This document shows, one piece after another, positions 1 to 11,013 of a stretch of 64,000 bases of DNA. The position numbers and the translations under genes are program-made. Source of the DNA: Phoma sp. XZ068 (taxonomy: Eukaryota > Ascomycota > Dothideomycetes > Pleosporales > Didymellaceae); NCBI GenBank assembly GCA_004835665.1, contig RBKR01000023.1, forward strand, positions 62,001-126,000. Direction: 5' to 3'. The notes beneath the pieces are model-generated. The model was not told the origin of the DNA. It saw only the letters and a program-made list of their open reading frames with translations, and made no database searches. Each line of letters begins with the position of its first letter. Positions within the stretch are counted from its first letter, which is position 1.

Positions 1-123
1 ATCGCTTGGGCCTGGGGGAATTCCTGAGACGACAAGTAGGAGGGCGCGGTAATCAGGTCGCAGTTTGAATACATCCAGAGCTACTTTTGCACTTTGTAGG
101 ATTGTTTCTGATGTGGCGGCCAT
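1..123 (-). CDS. 5' end of an uncharacterised protein gene, cut by the left window edge
   Basis: The minus strand has an ATG at 123 followed by 41 open codons that run off the window. The peptide begins MAATSETILQSAKVALDVF and continues with LRPDYRALLLVVSG. The ATG context (GCATACTCACCATGGCC) is good for a fungal start, and an amphipathic helix followed by a hydrophobic strand looks like real protein. The RPDYRALL-type stretch reminds me of B3/4-type tRNA-binding domain proteins, but 41 residues are not enough to assign a family. Only the N-terminus is visible. Confidence 0.55.
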   Translation of the reverse strand, partial: MAATSETILQSAKVALDVFKLRPDYRALLLVVSGIPPGPSD

Positions 124-572
124 GGTGAGTATGGGATGCACGATGTTGAGAGGATTGCGCTGAAGAGTTGATTGTAATTGCTGAGCTGGTGTATTATATA
201 TGTGTAATGGAAGTAACTATTTTGCAAATTGTTGCCCTTTTGATTCGAGTGATGCAAAGAATGTGCGCTAGTGCCACGAGTAAGGCGTGTCATTTGTACG
301 CCCTTTGCTTCGTATTTGGTAAGCCACCAAGCCTACAGCACGTGATCTTTGAAAAATCGGCGACTTGCAATAACAGACTGATGTCGCACAGGCCGGAAGA
401 AAAGCGCAAGCCGAAGACAGGGCTATAAATACAAGTCTTTAATAGCCGAGCAGAGCAAGTCTCGATGCGTGGGATAAAGGTTGTCGTGGATGTGCCAAGC
501 AAGGCGTTGACACGACTAATTCCAGAGCAGCGATGTGGTAAGCAATCCATTGGGAGGGAAAGGGGAAATCGC
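124..572. other. intergenic, nothing recognised
   Basis: The stretch lies between the truncated gene at the left edge and the 3' end of the next minus-strand gene. It would hold the promoter of the truncated gene. Short frames on both strands have no recognisable composition. Confidence 0.5.
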
Positions 573-3126
573 TCATAGTTTTTCGTTGTATTTGGGCTGC
601 CCTGGGATCCATTTACAGAAGTTACTGGACAGTTGCGAATGGACTATAAAAGTTTGAAACAGCTCCGACGTGTATGTTTGCATGGCGTGCTGCAGGTCTT
701 TAACTGAGCCGATGCGAGAAAGGCCCACACCCAACATGCCTTGAAAGGGGGTTTCATGTTGGCGCGTCGGCCCAGTATCGAGCGATCCCGTCTGTTCCAC
801 ACTTCCATTGAGTCGTAGATCCAGATGGCTTCCCCGGGCAGAGTATATCTTGTGGTTGGCCAACCAGGCCCTGGTGACATCGCTGAAAGGCTGGTCATTG
901 GCAGACAGTCGACTTGGCTGTGGCCAAATAAGATCCACCATTGTCCAAAGATGCGGTGCTTCCCGTGCAGGAGCTTCAAAAACACCATTGTACATATAAC
1001 GATCAAAGTCAAGCTCTAGATATGCGAAGCGTGGCTGGTGAGAATTCCCTGAGACTTGATTGCCGTTGTCTTTCGGGGCGGTTGTTCGGTGTAGAGGTAA
1101 AGTGTCGCGGCCGACTTCACCACTGTGCATCCTCAAATGGACTCTTGGAGATGGGGAGATACCTGTCTTCCCAGGTAAAGACTTCCCATGCAACGTACTC
1201 ATACTAGGTGTGGGAGGTTTTATGGTTAAGATCTCTGTTGGAGGAACTGCTTGATTAAGCTTCATGGAAGATCCTCGTTCGTGTTCTTGCGTCGTCGAGG
1301 CTGGTTGAGTAGTTGAATCGCTTAGAGCAGTGATAAAAGAAGTGGAATTCGGGTCCTCAGGGTCAAATGCAGACTGCGTTGTGGCGACCCGAAGGTTAGG
1401 GGTTCTTGGACCTTCATTGTCGGCACTTGGGTCTTCGTATTGAGTAAAGTTGATATCTTCATCGAGTGTGGTATGTAAGGGTTGGGCGCCCGTTAGTTCC
1501 TCAATCAGATCAACATGGACGTTTGTGTGGCCCTTATTCATGATAATCATCGGTGGCTCAGGTGAAATCATGGCTGTGGTTGGCTCGGAGTAGATGGAAG
1601 GTACCGGGCTGCTGGATATTGATATGATGTCAACAGGGACCTGCCTCGGTGAATGTGTGCAATAATTTGCCTCGCTCATGGGTTGCGAATCAAGATCTAT
1701 GCTTTCGTGTAATGTTTCTTGCTCAATAATTGAATCGCATTCGCCCGCCGAACATGTTCGAACTACAACTTGGACTAGGCTGATGTGAAGGCGTGCGTTT
1801 CCCATGTTTGGTGTGTTGGACGCTACTTGAGAGAGATTTGGGCGTAGGAAGTTGGTTGATTGCTATTGGTTCCTCTGAATCGGAATGCCCTCGCTGTTTC
1901 TTACGCTGTTCGGACTGAAGCTTTTGTTCCTGACGTCCAAGATGAAGGGTATGTTTCGCCTGCTGCACCACAGAGCCAGACTGAGCAGCGAGAGCGCAAG
2001 CACGACCAGGATTGTTGCTATTGTTTCGAATGTATGCATAGGGTGTTGCATTCTGGTTTGGTATGGATTTGTGCTTGAGAATATGTGTCTGATCAGGCCA
2101 GCCTACATCCCCGGGTGAGACATTGACCCGCTTGTTAGTTGAGACTTGGTGCTCACGCTTCCTCTTCGAAGACACCCGGGAACTTGTGCCGCTCTTTGTA
2201 GAGGAGATTGAAACAGGATCAATGCCGGTGTGTCTGACGACTTGGGACTGTGGTGGCTCTTCTTCGGGCTCAGGTCGAGGTTCAGGTCGACACCCAGGTT
2301 GTGATCTAGTCTGACTAGCTGACGGGTGTTCGAAGTCATTGCGTGGTAATATCGGGTGCAAATCCGCACTTCCATGTGCCAAATCTCGTGGACCATTTGT
2401 GGGCTGTTGTTCCTTCGCAATCTGGACTTCAACACCGACTTGTGCTGGGATTGTCTCCTCAGCCTCTTCCTCAGAATCTTCACGTACCAACTCTGGGAAT
2501 ACAGCCGCTATCGATTGCCGCCTCCGGCCTGGATTCTCGGGACACTCCACTCGTGGGACGTTCTTCTTCTGACGCGGGTTTCGTAGTCTGTCTTGAAGTC
2601 GTGTAGCGATCCGCCGGCGAACGGCCAGTATAATCCTAAATGGTTAAATTAGTACCGCCTTGGCTGCTTGAATGGAAGCTTACAGTTCTTCGTCTTGAGG
2701 CCATTGTGGGGGCTTGTCGTCTCCTGGCTCTCTTTTGGCATTCTCTAGAGGAGCCCGGCATTGTTTTCTGTGGCCCCAAAGCTGTTCACCCCAGTTCCTT
2801 GTGACGAGCATATCATGCACGGTATCCTTGAGGAATACGCTGTGTTGATGATCAGATACCACATCTGTTGTGTCAACCTCCTTTGCCAGTTCGGCTGCTA
2901 GCTTATCCGGGTCGTTGGCAAAGGTATTGACCCAATGATCTACCTCTTTTGCAAAACCATCTGCCACGGTATCGAAGAACAGTTTCGGCGTCGCACTTTT
3001 GCCGCTCTGAAAGGCGAGCCAGAGGCGACGAATGTAGGTCTTGGGTGGCAGGGGCTCGACTTTCTCTTTCTCAAATCCGAGTAAATATTCAGGTTCGGGC
3101 TCATTTGCGAATCCACCTGAATCCAA
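573..3126 (-). CDS. uncharacterised, largely disordered protein (5' end unresolved)
   Basis: Three minus-strand exons join in frame. The most 5' one I can place (3126-2684) ends at a GTAAGC donor; the intron 2636-2683 has CTAAT and TTTAG. The middle exon (2635-1827) ends at an intron 1775-1826 (GTAGCG..CCTAG), and the last exon is 1774-573. The first exon has an acidic-aromatic N-region (NEPEPEYLLGFEKEKVEPLP) and a Trp-containing helical part. The middle exon opens with a short hydrophobic/basic segment (LIILAVRRRIATRLQDRL), then Ser/Pro/Gln-rich low complexity, and the C-terminus is ordered (YLELDFDRYMYNGVFEAP). Codon 3126 is TTG, not ATG, and the frame is closed just upstream, so at least one more 5' exon must lie between about 3130 and 3460. 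I recognise no family. Confidence 0.6.
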
Positions 3127-3611
3127 GATCTCCTTTTGGGCCGTCAGTTATTTGCGGAGATCAGTATATAGCGGCATGTTGGTTGTGAGGGTCTTGCTGC
3201 GTGGTAAAAGTCACGCGAGGTGCCAAATACATTTGTGAAGCAACTGATTGTGTGTTGTGTTGACAATGACCAGTGGGTTTGGTTTGGCAGTGACGATTGA
3301 CTGAGGCGTGACCGTGTTCGTTTGGACGCGATGGGCCACGCAGGCAGGGGCGATTCGTCTGTGTAATGGTGGCGTGGACATTATAAGCAAGAGGAGCAAA
3401 CAACTAGGCTCGGAACCAATTATTCTACGGCCTGCACTGATTACAGAGCTCACAGTTGACAATCCTTGCTCAGCAATTTACAAAATCACCTACACTCCTG
3501 GCGTAGTAGCGGTGACATTCATGTAATATGCAACGGCGTTTCTCCACAACAGCCATATATTAATTCCGTCTATTCACAACCCTCCAACTCCACCTAGCAC
3601 CCTACACTCCC

Positions 3612-4227
3612 CTACCCCTCCACCACTTCCACCTTCCCACTCTCCGGATTCACACTCTCCGCCTTCCCACCCTCCACCAAATGCCGCACAAACCTCGTAT
3701 GCACCCCCCTCCAATTCCCCTCACACTTCCCCCTCACCGTCCCAACCAACAACCTACTCGCCCTAATCTCCACATCCTCAACAAGACTCCACTCCCCCAC
3801 GCCATCAACAACAAGCGCATCCTTCTCCTCCCCCAAACTACTCCTCTTCACAACGCGCCACGTCGTGCGCTGCACCAACCCCAGCGGCGCACGGATAACC
3901 CACTCCATCCCGTCCGCTGTATTCGTCATGTCTGCTTCGAAGGTGACGGTTGTGTCCCATAGGCCTTTAGGGAGGGTGTGCATGTGGTCTGTGACTTTGT
4001 AGCGTTTTGTTTGGGGGGCATCGGGGGGCGAGGGCAGGGTTTCGTAGTGGGCTAGTTCCGGGTCGAGGCGGATGAGGAGGTCGTGGTTGTGGAGGTGGGT
4101 GAGGGTTGTGGGGAAGGTTGTGGACGGGGGGAGGTGGGTTACGTGGTGGAGGGTTGCGGAGGAGGAGAATGCTGGGGTTTGTTAGGATGGGTGTATGTGG
4201 TTTGTGGGGGGAGAGCTTACAGAACAT
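3612..4227 (-). CDS. DUF7053-family protein
   Basis: Two exons: a 7-nt first exon (4227-4221, Met-Phe plus one base), a 49-bp intron (4172-4220, GTAAGC..CCTAAC..CCCCAG), and a second exon 4171-3612, giving 188 residues. The N-terminus FSFSSSATLHHVTHLPPS, then HLHNHDLLIRLDPELAHYET, then VTDHMHTLPKGLWDTTVTFE and GMEWVIRAPLGLVQRTTWRV, match the DUF7053 pattern common in Pezizomycotina. That family looks like a START/polyketide-cyclase-type hydrophobic-ligand fold, though no function is known to me. The second exon is unusually rich in C on the coding strand. The tiny first exon is the main uncertainty, but frame, donor, branch site and acceptor all agree. Confidence 0.8.
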
Positions 4228-4755
4228 GGTGTGAGGATGCTTGGTGCGATAGTTGTGGTGGTGCTGTATGGGTGGTTTGCGGAGCTGTGGGTGGTGTTGT
4301 TACGCGTAAATACGCGTCCTTGGGTTAGATATTGGTGGTGTAGGGGAAAGAAGAGCAGAAATCACGTTGGACACGGTGGATATTTGGAGTGAGGTTGATG
4401 TTGGAATTGTAGCGTCGCGGTTTCATCATAGATCGACGTGTTTGGGCTATGGACCTCCACTTTGAGTCTAGTCCCAGGCTTTGAGGCTCTTTGGCGTGCG
4501 CATACTAGATTGAAATCCACCCTAAACTGCCATATGCGTTAGTGTTGAAATGCCCGTTCATAGCTGTTGCTGTTGAACGATGGTTGCGGAGATTCGGAGG
4601 TGCCTCCAGGGTCTCCAAAGGGAGCTCTGACCAAGCGTTCCAAATTGAGGGGAGCTTCATGTGACAAGACCCCTCTGCGACCTCACAGCGTCATTGAAGC
4701 TCTGCACTTCCTCACACCTCCTGGTCGACATTGCTGGGTATACGTTGACTCAAGT

Positions 4756-5456
4756 ATGGCTTCCCTCTTCAACCAGAAGACTCCACCAGGTCTGTTCATC
4801 GCGCAAGCATTAGGTATCACAGCAAGCGGGTACCTTCTTGGTCAGTACCATGTGGGAGCTTCGACAGCATCGTGCATGCATAGCTGATGCTATAATGCAG
4901 GGCAAAATGCAGGCCTCTCGCTGAATGCTGTGCCTGCTGTAATGCAAGCACCAGCTCCCCTTGCTGCAAAGCAATGGTTCACCATCCTCACCAATGGCGG
5001 TTTCTACGGCCGACCGCTCGCCATAATCAGCGGTCTTGCGACTGCCTATGTTGCCTATCACCGTATGTTTATGTGTTTGATAATCGCATATATGATAGGC
5101 TGATGAATGCAGAGGATCGTTCCTCCCTACCTTTCAAGCTCAACGTCGCAGCCACCATCCTCATCCCTAGCATCATCCCCTTCACCATCGCGTTCATCGT
5201 GCCAACGAACAACAAGCTGGAGGCCAGGATGAGACAACTCGAGTCCACATCCCTAGAGGACAAGGCCGTTGAAGCTGGCATCGCTGAGGCCGAGACCACA
5301 CACGCGCTGATCGACAAGTGGGGAGTGCTCAACCTTGCGCGGGCGGGTCTTATTGCCGCAGGTGTCTTGTGTACGGTGGTCGCAGCGCTGGACAAGAGGG
5401 AGGTCGTAAGATTTAGTGGTGTTGCGCTGAGGAGCGGTGCGAACAGGCTTGGATGA
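4756..5456 (+). CDS. DUF1772 (anthrone oxygenase-like) membrane protein
   Basis: Three exons (4756-4840, 4901-5062, 5113-5456) with introns GTCAGT..ATGCAG and GTATGT..ATGCAG give 196 residues. The order of elements fits DUF1772: an N-terminal helix (GLFIAQALGITASGYLLGGQ), a central helix ending in the family-like FTILTNGGFYGRPLAIISG, then a third hydrophobic stretch (ATILIPSIIPFTIAFIV), an NNKLEAR motif after it, and a last helix near the C-terminus (LARAGLIAAGVLCTVVAAL). The N-x-x-L-E/x-R segment is typical of this family, which includes HypC/anthrone oxygenase-type enzymes. No polyketide synthase lies nearby in this window, so a role in a polyketide pathway is not supported here. Confidence 0.85.
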
Positions 5457-6850
5457 GAGCCTGCATTTAGGCGTGTATAGTTAATCCGCCAAAGCGCCAG
5501 TTCGAGGTGATGCAGCATAGATCCAGTCGACAGTAACACAATTGTTATGTGATGATGCTCATAAGCGAAGTACTGTATTAAGCGGTCTTTTGCCATATTT
5601 GTCGATGTGGGGAACATCGGAGCCATCAGCACTGCACGGACTGAAGTCGTGCCAGAGTGAACCCTTCAGAGCACGACGCCTCCAGCAGTCCTCAGTGTCA
5701 GGCGCTGGACAGCTCAGGTCCTCGTCCTCCAACGCCATCAGCTCCCCTGTCCGCGTGCTCACCTCATCGTCGCGATATGCTGCTCTTATCGCACCACAGG
5801 TCACGCATACTCAGGTCTCAGACGTCCTCCAATCAAGGCTCTTGTTGCCGTGGTGAACTGTTCATGCGAATGCCTGAGGCTGACACCTGACCTCGTACTG
5901 CGCAAGAGCGCAAAGCTCGCCTCGTCAAGTAAGTATTCGTGAGATCTTACGTCCTGATCTTCACCATCCAGCGGCAGACTTGCTGTGGAAGGGTCCTGCG
6001 TCGTGTCCGCGGCTCATATGCCGCGGGACCGTTCCTGGGCGTGCGTAGTGCTCCACAACTTTCATCTGACCACGGCCCAGATTGGTGGGATTCGCCGTTG
6101 TGCCTACCAACGACACTAGTGCGCGTTTGCCCTGCATATTGCGGCACCTTGACCCGCGAAGGAGGAGAACCGACCGAGAGTCTATCCCGCAGGGAGGAGG
6201 AGTACTGCGACAGAGATAGAATACCACTGTAGTTTTCCTCTGAATTTCTGTTGTATGGACGACTGCTATCGCGCACGCGACAGTTCTCCGGTGCAAGATG
6301 GTCGCTTGACCGGCGCCATTCAGATTCAGATGGTGTCGTGATCCAGCAGTGGCGCACGTGGACAAGTGGGCCCCGTCTCCTATCGATAGCCAACCGATAG
6401 CGACGATAAGCCATAACTGCCCGCTGCGGTGGATGTGAGCCATGAATGCACAGCATCTTCTAAGCCTCGACGTCCAAACCTCTGCTGTCTTCTTCTTGCG
6501 ATGCGAGAAAACACCACCGTAGCCTCTGCAGATTCAAGTCTCGCCACGGCTGAGGCCCGTTGACCCACGCCCCGGCTCCTAGCGCTCACATCGTCGCTCA
6601 CGGGCCTCCGCTCCCCGCTTTCTAGAACTGGGGCCGCATCTACCAAAAACCGCGCATTCCAGCCACCGGGTTGGTCGTGTTCTTTTATTTTACTCTCGTT
6701 TGATTTGCAGCCGTGACTGAAACCTGGTGTTTGGGCCTGTCATCCAGGAATTCTTGAGTGTTTGTCCTTGATTGCATCGACACATCATCTAGGACTCTCC
6801 CTACAAGTATCTGCTCACTGAATCCGCGAGTCTAGCTAGCCCAACGCAAG
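5457..6850. other. 1.4-kb intergenic region upstream of the F-box/LRR gene
   Basis: No frame here has convincing protein composition. The stretch nearest 6851 (about 6650-6850) is pyrimidine-rich with TTTTATTTTACTCTCG-type tracts, as in fungal promoters and 5' leaders. Nothing else was recognised. Confidence 0.5.
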
Positions 6851-8962
6851 ATGGAGCCAACCTCCATTGATGCCGTGGTGCTCGAGCATCCAGAAGTCAT
6901 GGAAACGCCAACGCCTGGCACGCCTGCCATTGAAGCGCTCCCGATCGACCGACCGAAACTCAAGGGCAGACAACGTCTGCTCAATGGCCTGCATCGCATG
7001 GGCTCGTCGCCGAGCCTGACCCTGGCGACCATGGGAAGGACACGATCACACAGCTTGAGGAGCCAGCCAAAGGCCTCCATGTCTTGCGTCTCTCTCGCTG
7101 GGACAGCCTCGCCGTATGGCAACTCGTTCGGCAGCTCCTACTCCTCCGAGCTGTCCAATGGCTTCTCCACGGCACCCACGTCCGTCGCCAACAGCCCTCC
7201 TGGCAGCCCACTGCACGACGACAAGTACCGTTTGCGAATGCAGACGCCCGATGTTGCGGCTTCAGTACCCCTTCCCTCGAGTCGGAGGCCACAATCAAGA
7301 GCTGGCCTGGAAGCTGAAGGCGACTACTTCTCGCAGCCCATCCGCAAGACAGCCCCAAAGAAGCCCTCCTACAATTTCTGGGGGGACATGCCGGCTGAGA
7401 TTCGCATGCAGATCTTGCAATACCTCACACCAAAGCAGATCGTGCGATGCTCGCGCGTGTCCAAGTCGTGGCACGCCATGTGCTTCGACGGTCAGTTGTG
7501 GAGCGACTTGGACACAAGCAAGTTCTACCGCAACATCTCGGCAGACGCGCTAATCAACATCATCAAATCCGCCGGGCCATTCGTAAAGGATCTCAACCTG
7601 CGAGGTTGCGTCCAGCTACGCGAGCGATGGAACAAGAATGGCTTCCTCGAGGCCTGCCAGAACCTTGAGAACTTCTCGCTCGAGGGTTGTCGAATCGACC
7701 GATCATCAATCCACACCTTTCTCCTCTCCAACACGCGCCTGGTTCATGTCAACCTGTCTGGACTGGCTGGCGCGACGAATGCTGCCATGAAGATCATCGC
7801 AACAAATTGTCCTCGAGTAGAGGTTCTCAACATCTCCTGGTGCAATAACATTGACCACCGCGGTCTACTTAAGGTCGTCCAAGGATGTCCCAAGCTACGA
7901 GACCTGCGGGCGGGCGAAGTGCGAGGCTGGGACGACACTGAGCTGATGGCGGAGCTGTTCGAGCGCAACACGCTTGAGAGGCTCGTTTTGATGAACTGCG
8001 ACAGTCTCAATGACGACTCCCTCGCTGCCCTCATCGAAGGCGTTGATCAGGAGATTGACGTCCTCACCGACCGGCCGATCGTCCCGCCTCGCAAGCTGAA
8101 GCACTTGGATCTTACTCGCTGCCGCACCATCACCGACGTTGGCGCGAAGACTTTGGTGGGCAACGTCCCATTCCTGGAAGGCCTTCAGCTGTCGAAGTGT
8201 GGTGGTCTGACGGACGACGCCTTGATCGCGCTCCTCCCCACACTGCCAGTCCTGACGCACTTGGACATCGAAGAGCTCGACGTCCTTTCGAACGAGGTCC
8301 TCAAAACACTCGCCGAAGCTCCCTGCGCCGCTCACCTCAAGCACCTCTGCATCTCCTACTGCGAAAACCTCGGCGACACGGGCATGCTGCCTGTCCTCAA
8401 GTCCTGCACCAGCCTAACATCCCTCGAGATGGACAACACCCGCATCTCCGACCTCGTCCTCGCCGAAGCAGCATCCAGCATGCGCGTCCGCAACCGCCTC
8501 GCCCGCGCCTTGACCGGTTCCGAACGCCCCCAAATCGGCCTCCGCATCGTCGCCTACGACTGCGCAAACGTAACCTGGACCGGCGTCCGCGAAGTCCTAT
8601 CCCGCAACGCAGAAATCTCCCGCCCCTCGCCCACCGCCGCATCCCAAGCCGCTACCTACCCCCGCGAAGTCATCGGCCTGAAGTGTTTCTACAGCTGGCA
8701 GCCCACCGTGGAAGAACACACCAAGCGCGTTCTCCGCGGCGATTTCGCCGCCGCTGGACGACTCGAACGCAAGTGGGCGGACTGGATGATGATGAACGAG
8801 GAGGCGGGCGTTGGGGGCGCAGGCGCACGTCGTCGTCGCCGACGCGCACGAGAAGCGCAGATGATGCATGCCGATGAGGAAGAAGGCGGTGCTGGCGGTA
8901 CAGGCGGCGTTGGACGCAGGCGGCGTGCGAGGAGCGGCCCTGGTGGCTGTTCTGTCATGTGA
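6851..8962 (+). CDS. F-box and leucine-rich-repeat protein (SCF ubiquitin ligase substrate receptor)
   Basis: One uninterrupted frame of 703 residues. Residues 1-175 are Ser/Pro-rich and probably disordered. An F-box follows at about 178-220 (FWGDMPAEIRMQILQYL, then IVRCSRVSKSWHAMCFDGQL with LW after it). From about 235 to 560 come LRRs of the AMN1/cysteine-containing type, with recurring signatures such as LNLRGCVQLRE, LNISWCNNIDHRGLL, LDLTRCRTITDVGAKTL and LQLSKCGGLTDDALIALL. The C-terminus is Arg- then Gly-rich and ends in CSVM, a CaaX-like tail that might be prenylated. By family the F-box binds Skp1 and the LRRs bind substrate; it resembles S. pombe Pof2-type proteins. The substrate is unknown. 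Confidence 0.92.
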   Translation: MEPTSIDAVVLEHPEVMETPTPGTPAIEALPIDRPKLKGRQRLLNGLHRMGSSPSLTLATMGRTRSHSLRSQPKASMSCVSLAGTASPYGNSFGSSYSSELSNGFSTAPTSVANSPPGSPLHDDKYRLRMQTPDVAASVPLPSSRRPQSRAGLEAEGDYFSQPIRKTAPKKPSYNFWGDMPAEIRMQILQYLTPKQIVRCSRVSKSWHAMCFDGQLWSDLDTSKFYRNISADALINIIKSAGPFVKDLNLRGCVQLRERWNKNGFLEACQNLENFSLEGCRIDRSSIHTFLLSNTRLVHVNLSGLAGATNAAMKIIATNCPRVEVLNISWCNNIDHRGLLKVVQGCPKLRDLRAGEVRGWDDTELMAELFERNTLERLVLMNCDSLNDDSLAALIEGVDQEIDVLTDRPIVPPRKLKHLDLTRCRTITDVGAKTLVGNVPFLEGLQLSKCGGLTDDALIALLPTLPVLTHLDIEELDVLSNEVLKTLAEAPCAAHLKHLCISYCENLGDTGMLPVLKSCTSLTSLEMDNTRISDLVLAEAASSMRVRNRLARALTGSERPQIGLRIVAYDCANVTWTGVREVLSRNAEISRPSPTAASQAATYPREVIGLKCFYSWQPTVEEHTKRVLRGDFAAAGRLERKWADWMMMNEEAGVGGAGARRRRRRAREAQMMHADEEEGGAGGTGGVGRRRRARSGPGGCSVM

Positions 8963-9201
8963 GGTGGTTCTACGACCGGTTTCTTTTCTGTGGCTGTATA
9001 TTTCTTTTGTGATCATTTACATGCGCCATATAGACTACATCCAGGCGTTTGTTTCGGGTTTGGGAACGAGGATGCGTTTAGTATGCATATACATAGCCTG
9101 CATTACGACATATTTGCTAGGTAGGAAATCCATAGGTTGGTTGAGCTCCGCTCCCATTCATCTGCAAGTTTCTAAACCAGCTAGCCCATCCCTACCCCAA
9201 A

Positions 9202-9221
9202 TGAAGTGAAGTGAAGTGAAG
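9202..9221. repeat. short (TGAAG)n microsatellite
   Basis: Four tandem TGAAG units lie between two plus-strand genes. A near-identical tract sits at about 30316-30339, upstream of the disordered-protein gene. Confidence 0.8.
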
Positions 9222-9316
9222 CCAGCGCCTCCCCCTCGCCCTTTCCACTCACCCACCCCTCCCCAAACCCTAACCCACCACACCCTCACAACCTCACCAC
9301 ACCGAAGTAATCCACC

Positions 9317-10659
9317 ATGCCAACATTCCGCAGTATAACAATAACCCTCCACTCCCACCTCGACACCTCCCCACTCCCTGAATTCTTCCCCTCTACACCC
9401 TTCATCGACACCGACAACCCATCAACAAACACCCCATCAACATGCAGCGTACTCATCCCTTCCCTCCCAGGCTCATCATTCTCCCTACACTACGCGATAG
9501 CGCACCCGATACCAGTCGAGTACAGCTTCTTCTTCATCTTGTACATCGACGGCGTGAGGGTGCTAAAGTGGTGCGTTGGGAGGGAAGAGTGCTGGCGTGG
9601 GAAAACGGTGTTTGCGCTTTTTGCGGGTGAAGGTGCTGAGGGAGGGGGACGGGTGGAGAGGAGGGCGTTTATGTTTGCTCGCTCTGGTGGTCAGCGCGGT
9701 GAAGGAGAGGGGAGAGGGACGCTGGAAGTAAGAGTTCATCGGGCGAGTGCGCGGCGGAGGGTTGCGCGGGAGGTGGTAAGGTTTGAGGAGTCGGTGGCTG
9801 CGAGGGAAGGGGGTGTGAGGTGAGTTCTCGGAGTCTGAGAAGATGTGGATAGAGCTAATGGGGTAGGCTTGTGGGTGCGGGACGCGCGGGGAAGGAGACG
9901 CCGAAGAGGTACTATAGGTGTAGGTTGGTTGATCCGGTGGATGTCCCGTTTGCGGTTTTTCGGTTTAAGTATCGTTCTTGGGAGGAGTTGCGGGAGATGG
10001 GGCTGTTGGAGTGTGAGTATGAGGGGAGTGAGGAGGATATGTCGGTCATTGAGCCAGATGAGGGCGGTATATGCGGCGGCGTCGAGAACAGACTTGAGGG
10101 AGGTCTTATTGGATGCCCGGACAACTTTCATCAGGTTGCTGGCGATGGCATTGCAGTCCACGACAGGAGTGTCGACGGGCGCATGGACGAGGAGAAGATG
10201 ACCGGCGAGCACGACTTCATCACAACGTCTAGCAGCATAACTACCGGCACACACATCCCACACGGCGCACAATCATCGGAAGCCTCGACAGGAAGTCCAC
10301 AGTCACTACGTCGTCGCAGACCCAGAGACGCCAACTGCCTCTCCATGCCGCCATCGATTACGCTCGCCGCTCCAGAGCCAGCCTCACGCCCTCTACCTAT
10401 CCCACAGAAGAACGAATTTCCCTCGTCTACGGCTTATCACCCACACGCAGCATATCCCGTCGAAGAGTGGACAGTTCCAACACCAAGTCCAGTGCCTTCC
10501 ACCCGCGATGACATGACCACGCCTACGGCTGAGAGGAAGAAGGGCATCATGGGTGCAGGTTTGATGAGTATGATTTCCTCGACGTGGAAGAGGAGTGTTA
10601 GTGGTGCTCAGGCGAGGAAGAGCAATGTGAATGATGGAGCTCGCAGTGTGTCTTATTAG
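9317..10659 (+). CDS. uncharacterised protein with a DUF7918-like N-terminal domain
   Basis: Two exons (9317-9819 and 9867-10659) are separated by a 47-bp intron (GTGAGT..GCTAAT..GGGTAG), giving 431 residues. The N-terminal 190 residues alternate strands (FRSITITLHSHLD, SCSVLIPSLPGSSFSLHY-like, VEYSFFFILYIDGVRVLKW). They end with PVDVPFAVFRFKYRSWEELR, an arrangement I associate with fungal DUF7918-type domains, though I could not confirm this. The last 200 residues are Ser/Thr/Pro-rich and probably disordered. No catalytic motif or membrane segment is visible. Confidence 0.72.
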
Positions 10660-11013
10660 CAAGAGATGGCGATTGTGGTGTCGCTGGATGTCTACAACTA
10701 TACATGGCGATCAATGAAGCAATTGGGATGGGGTCAAGTACGTGGATGATTCAAGAAGGCAACACCAATCTTTGTACAATGGCATACAATGAAGTGGTTT
10801 CGAAAAAGTGGATGGTGAAGGATCGACTGGTGAGCGATGAAGGTTGCACTAGCGTGTGAGTTCTGCCGAGGTATCACCGAGGTCGCAACAACAAATAAAC
10901 AATCAGCTACATCACACCCACAACGAGCCCAGCAGCGTCACATCATTCTACAGCAGCAATTACCACCACCAGTATAGCTACATGTCTTAGCAAGCATAAT
11001 TACACCCACCACC

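Noticed and set aside
5939..6646. Several frames of 88-169 codons upstream of the F-box/LRR gene
   Set aside because: Opposite-strand frames of similar length overlap throughout, and none has a recognisable motif.
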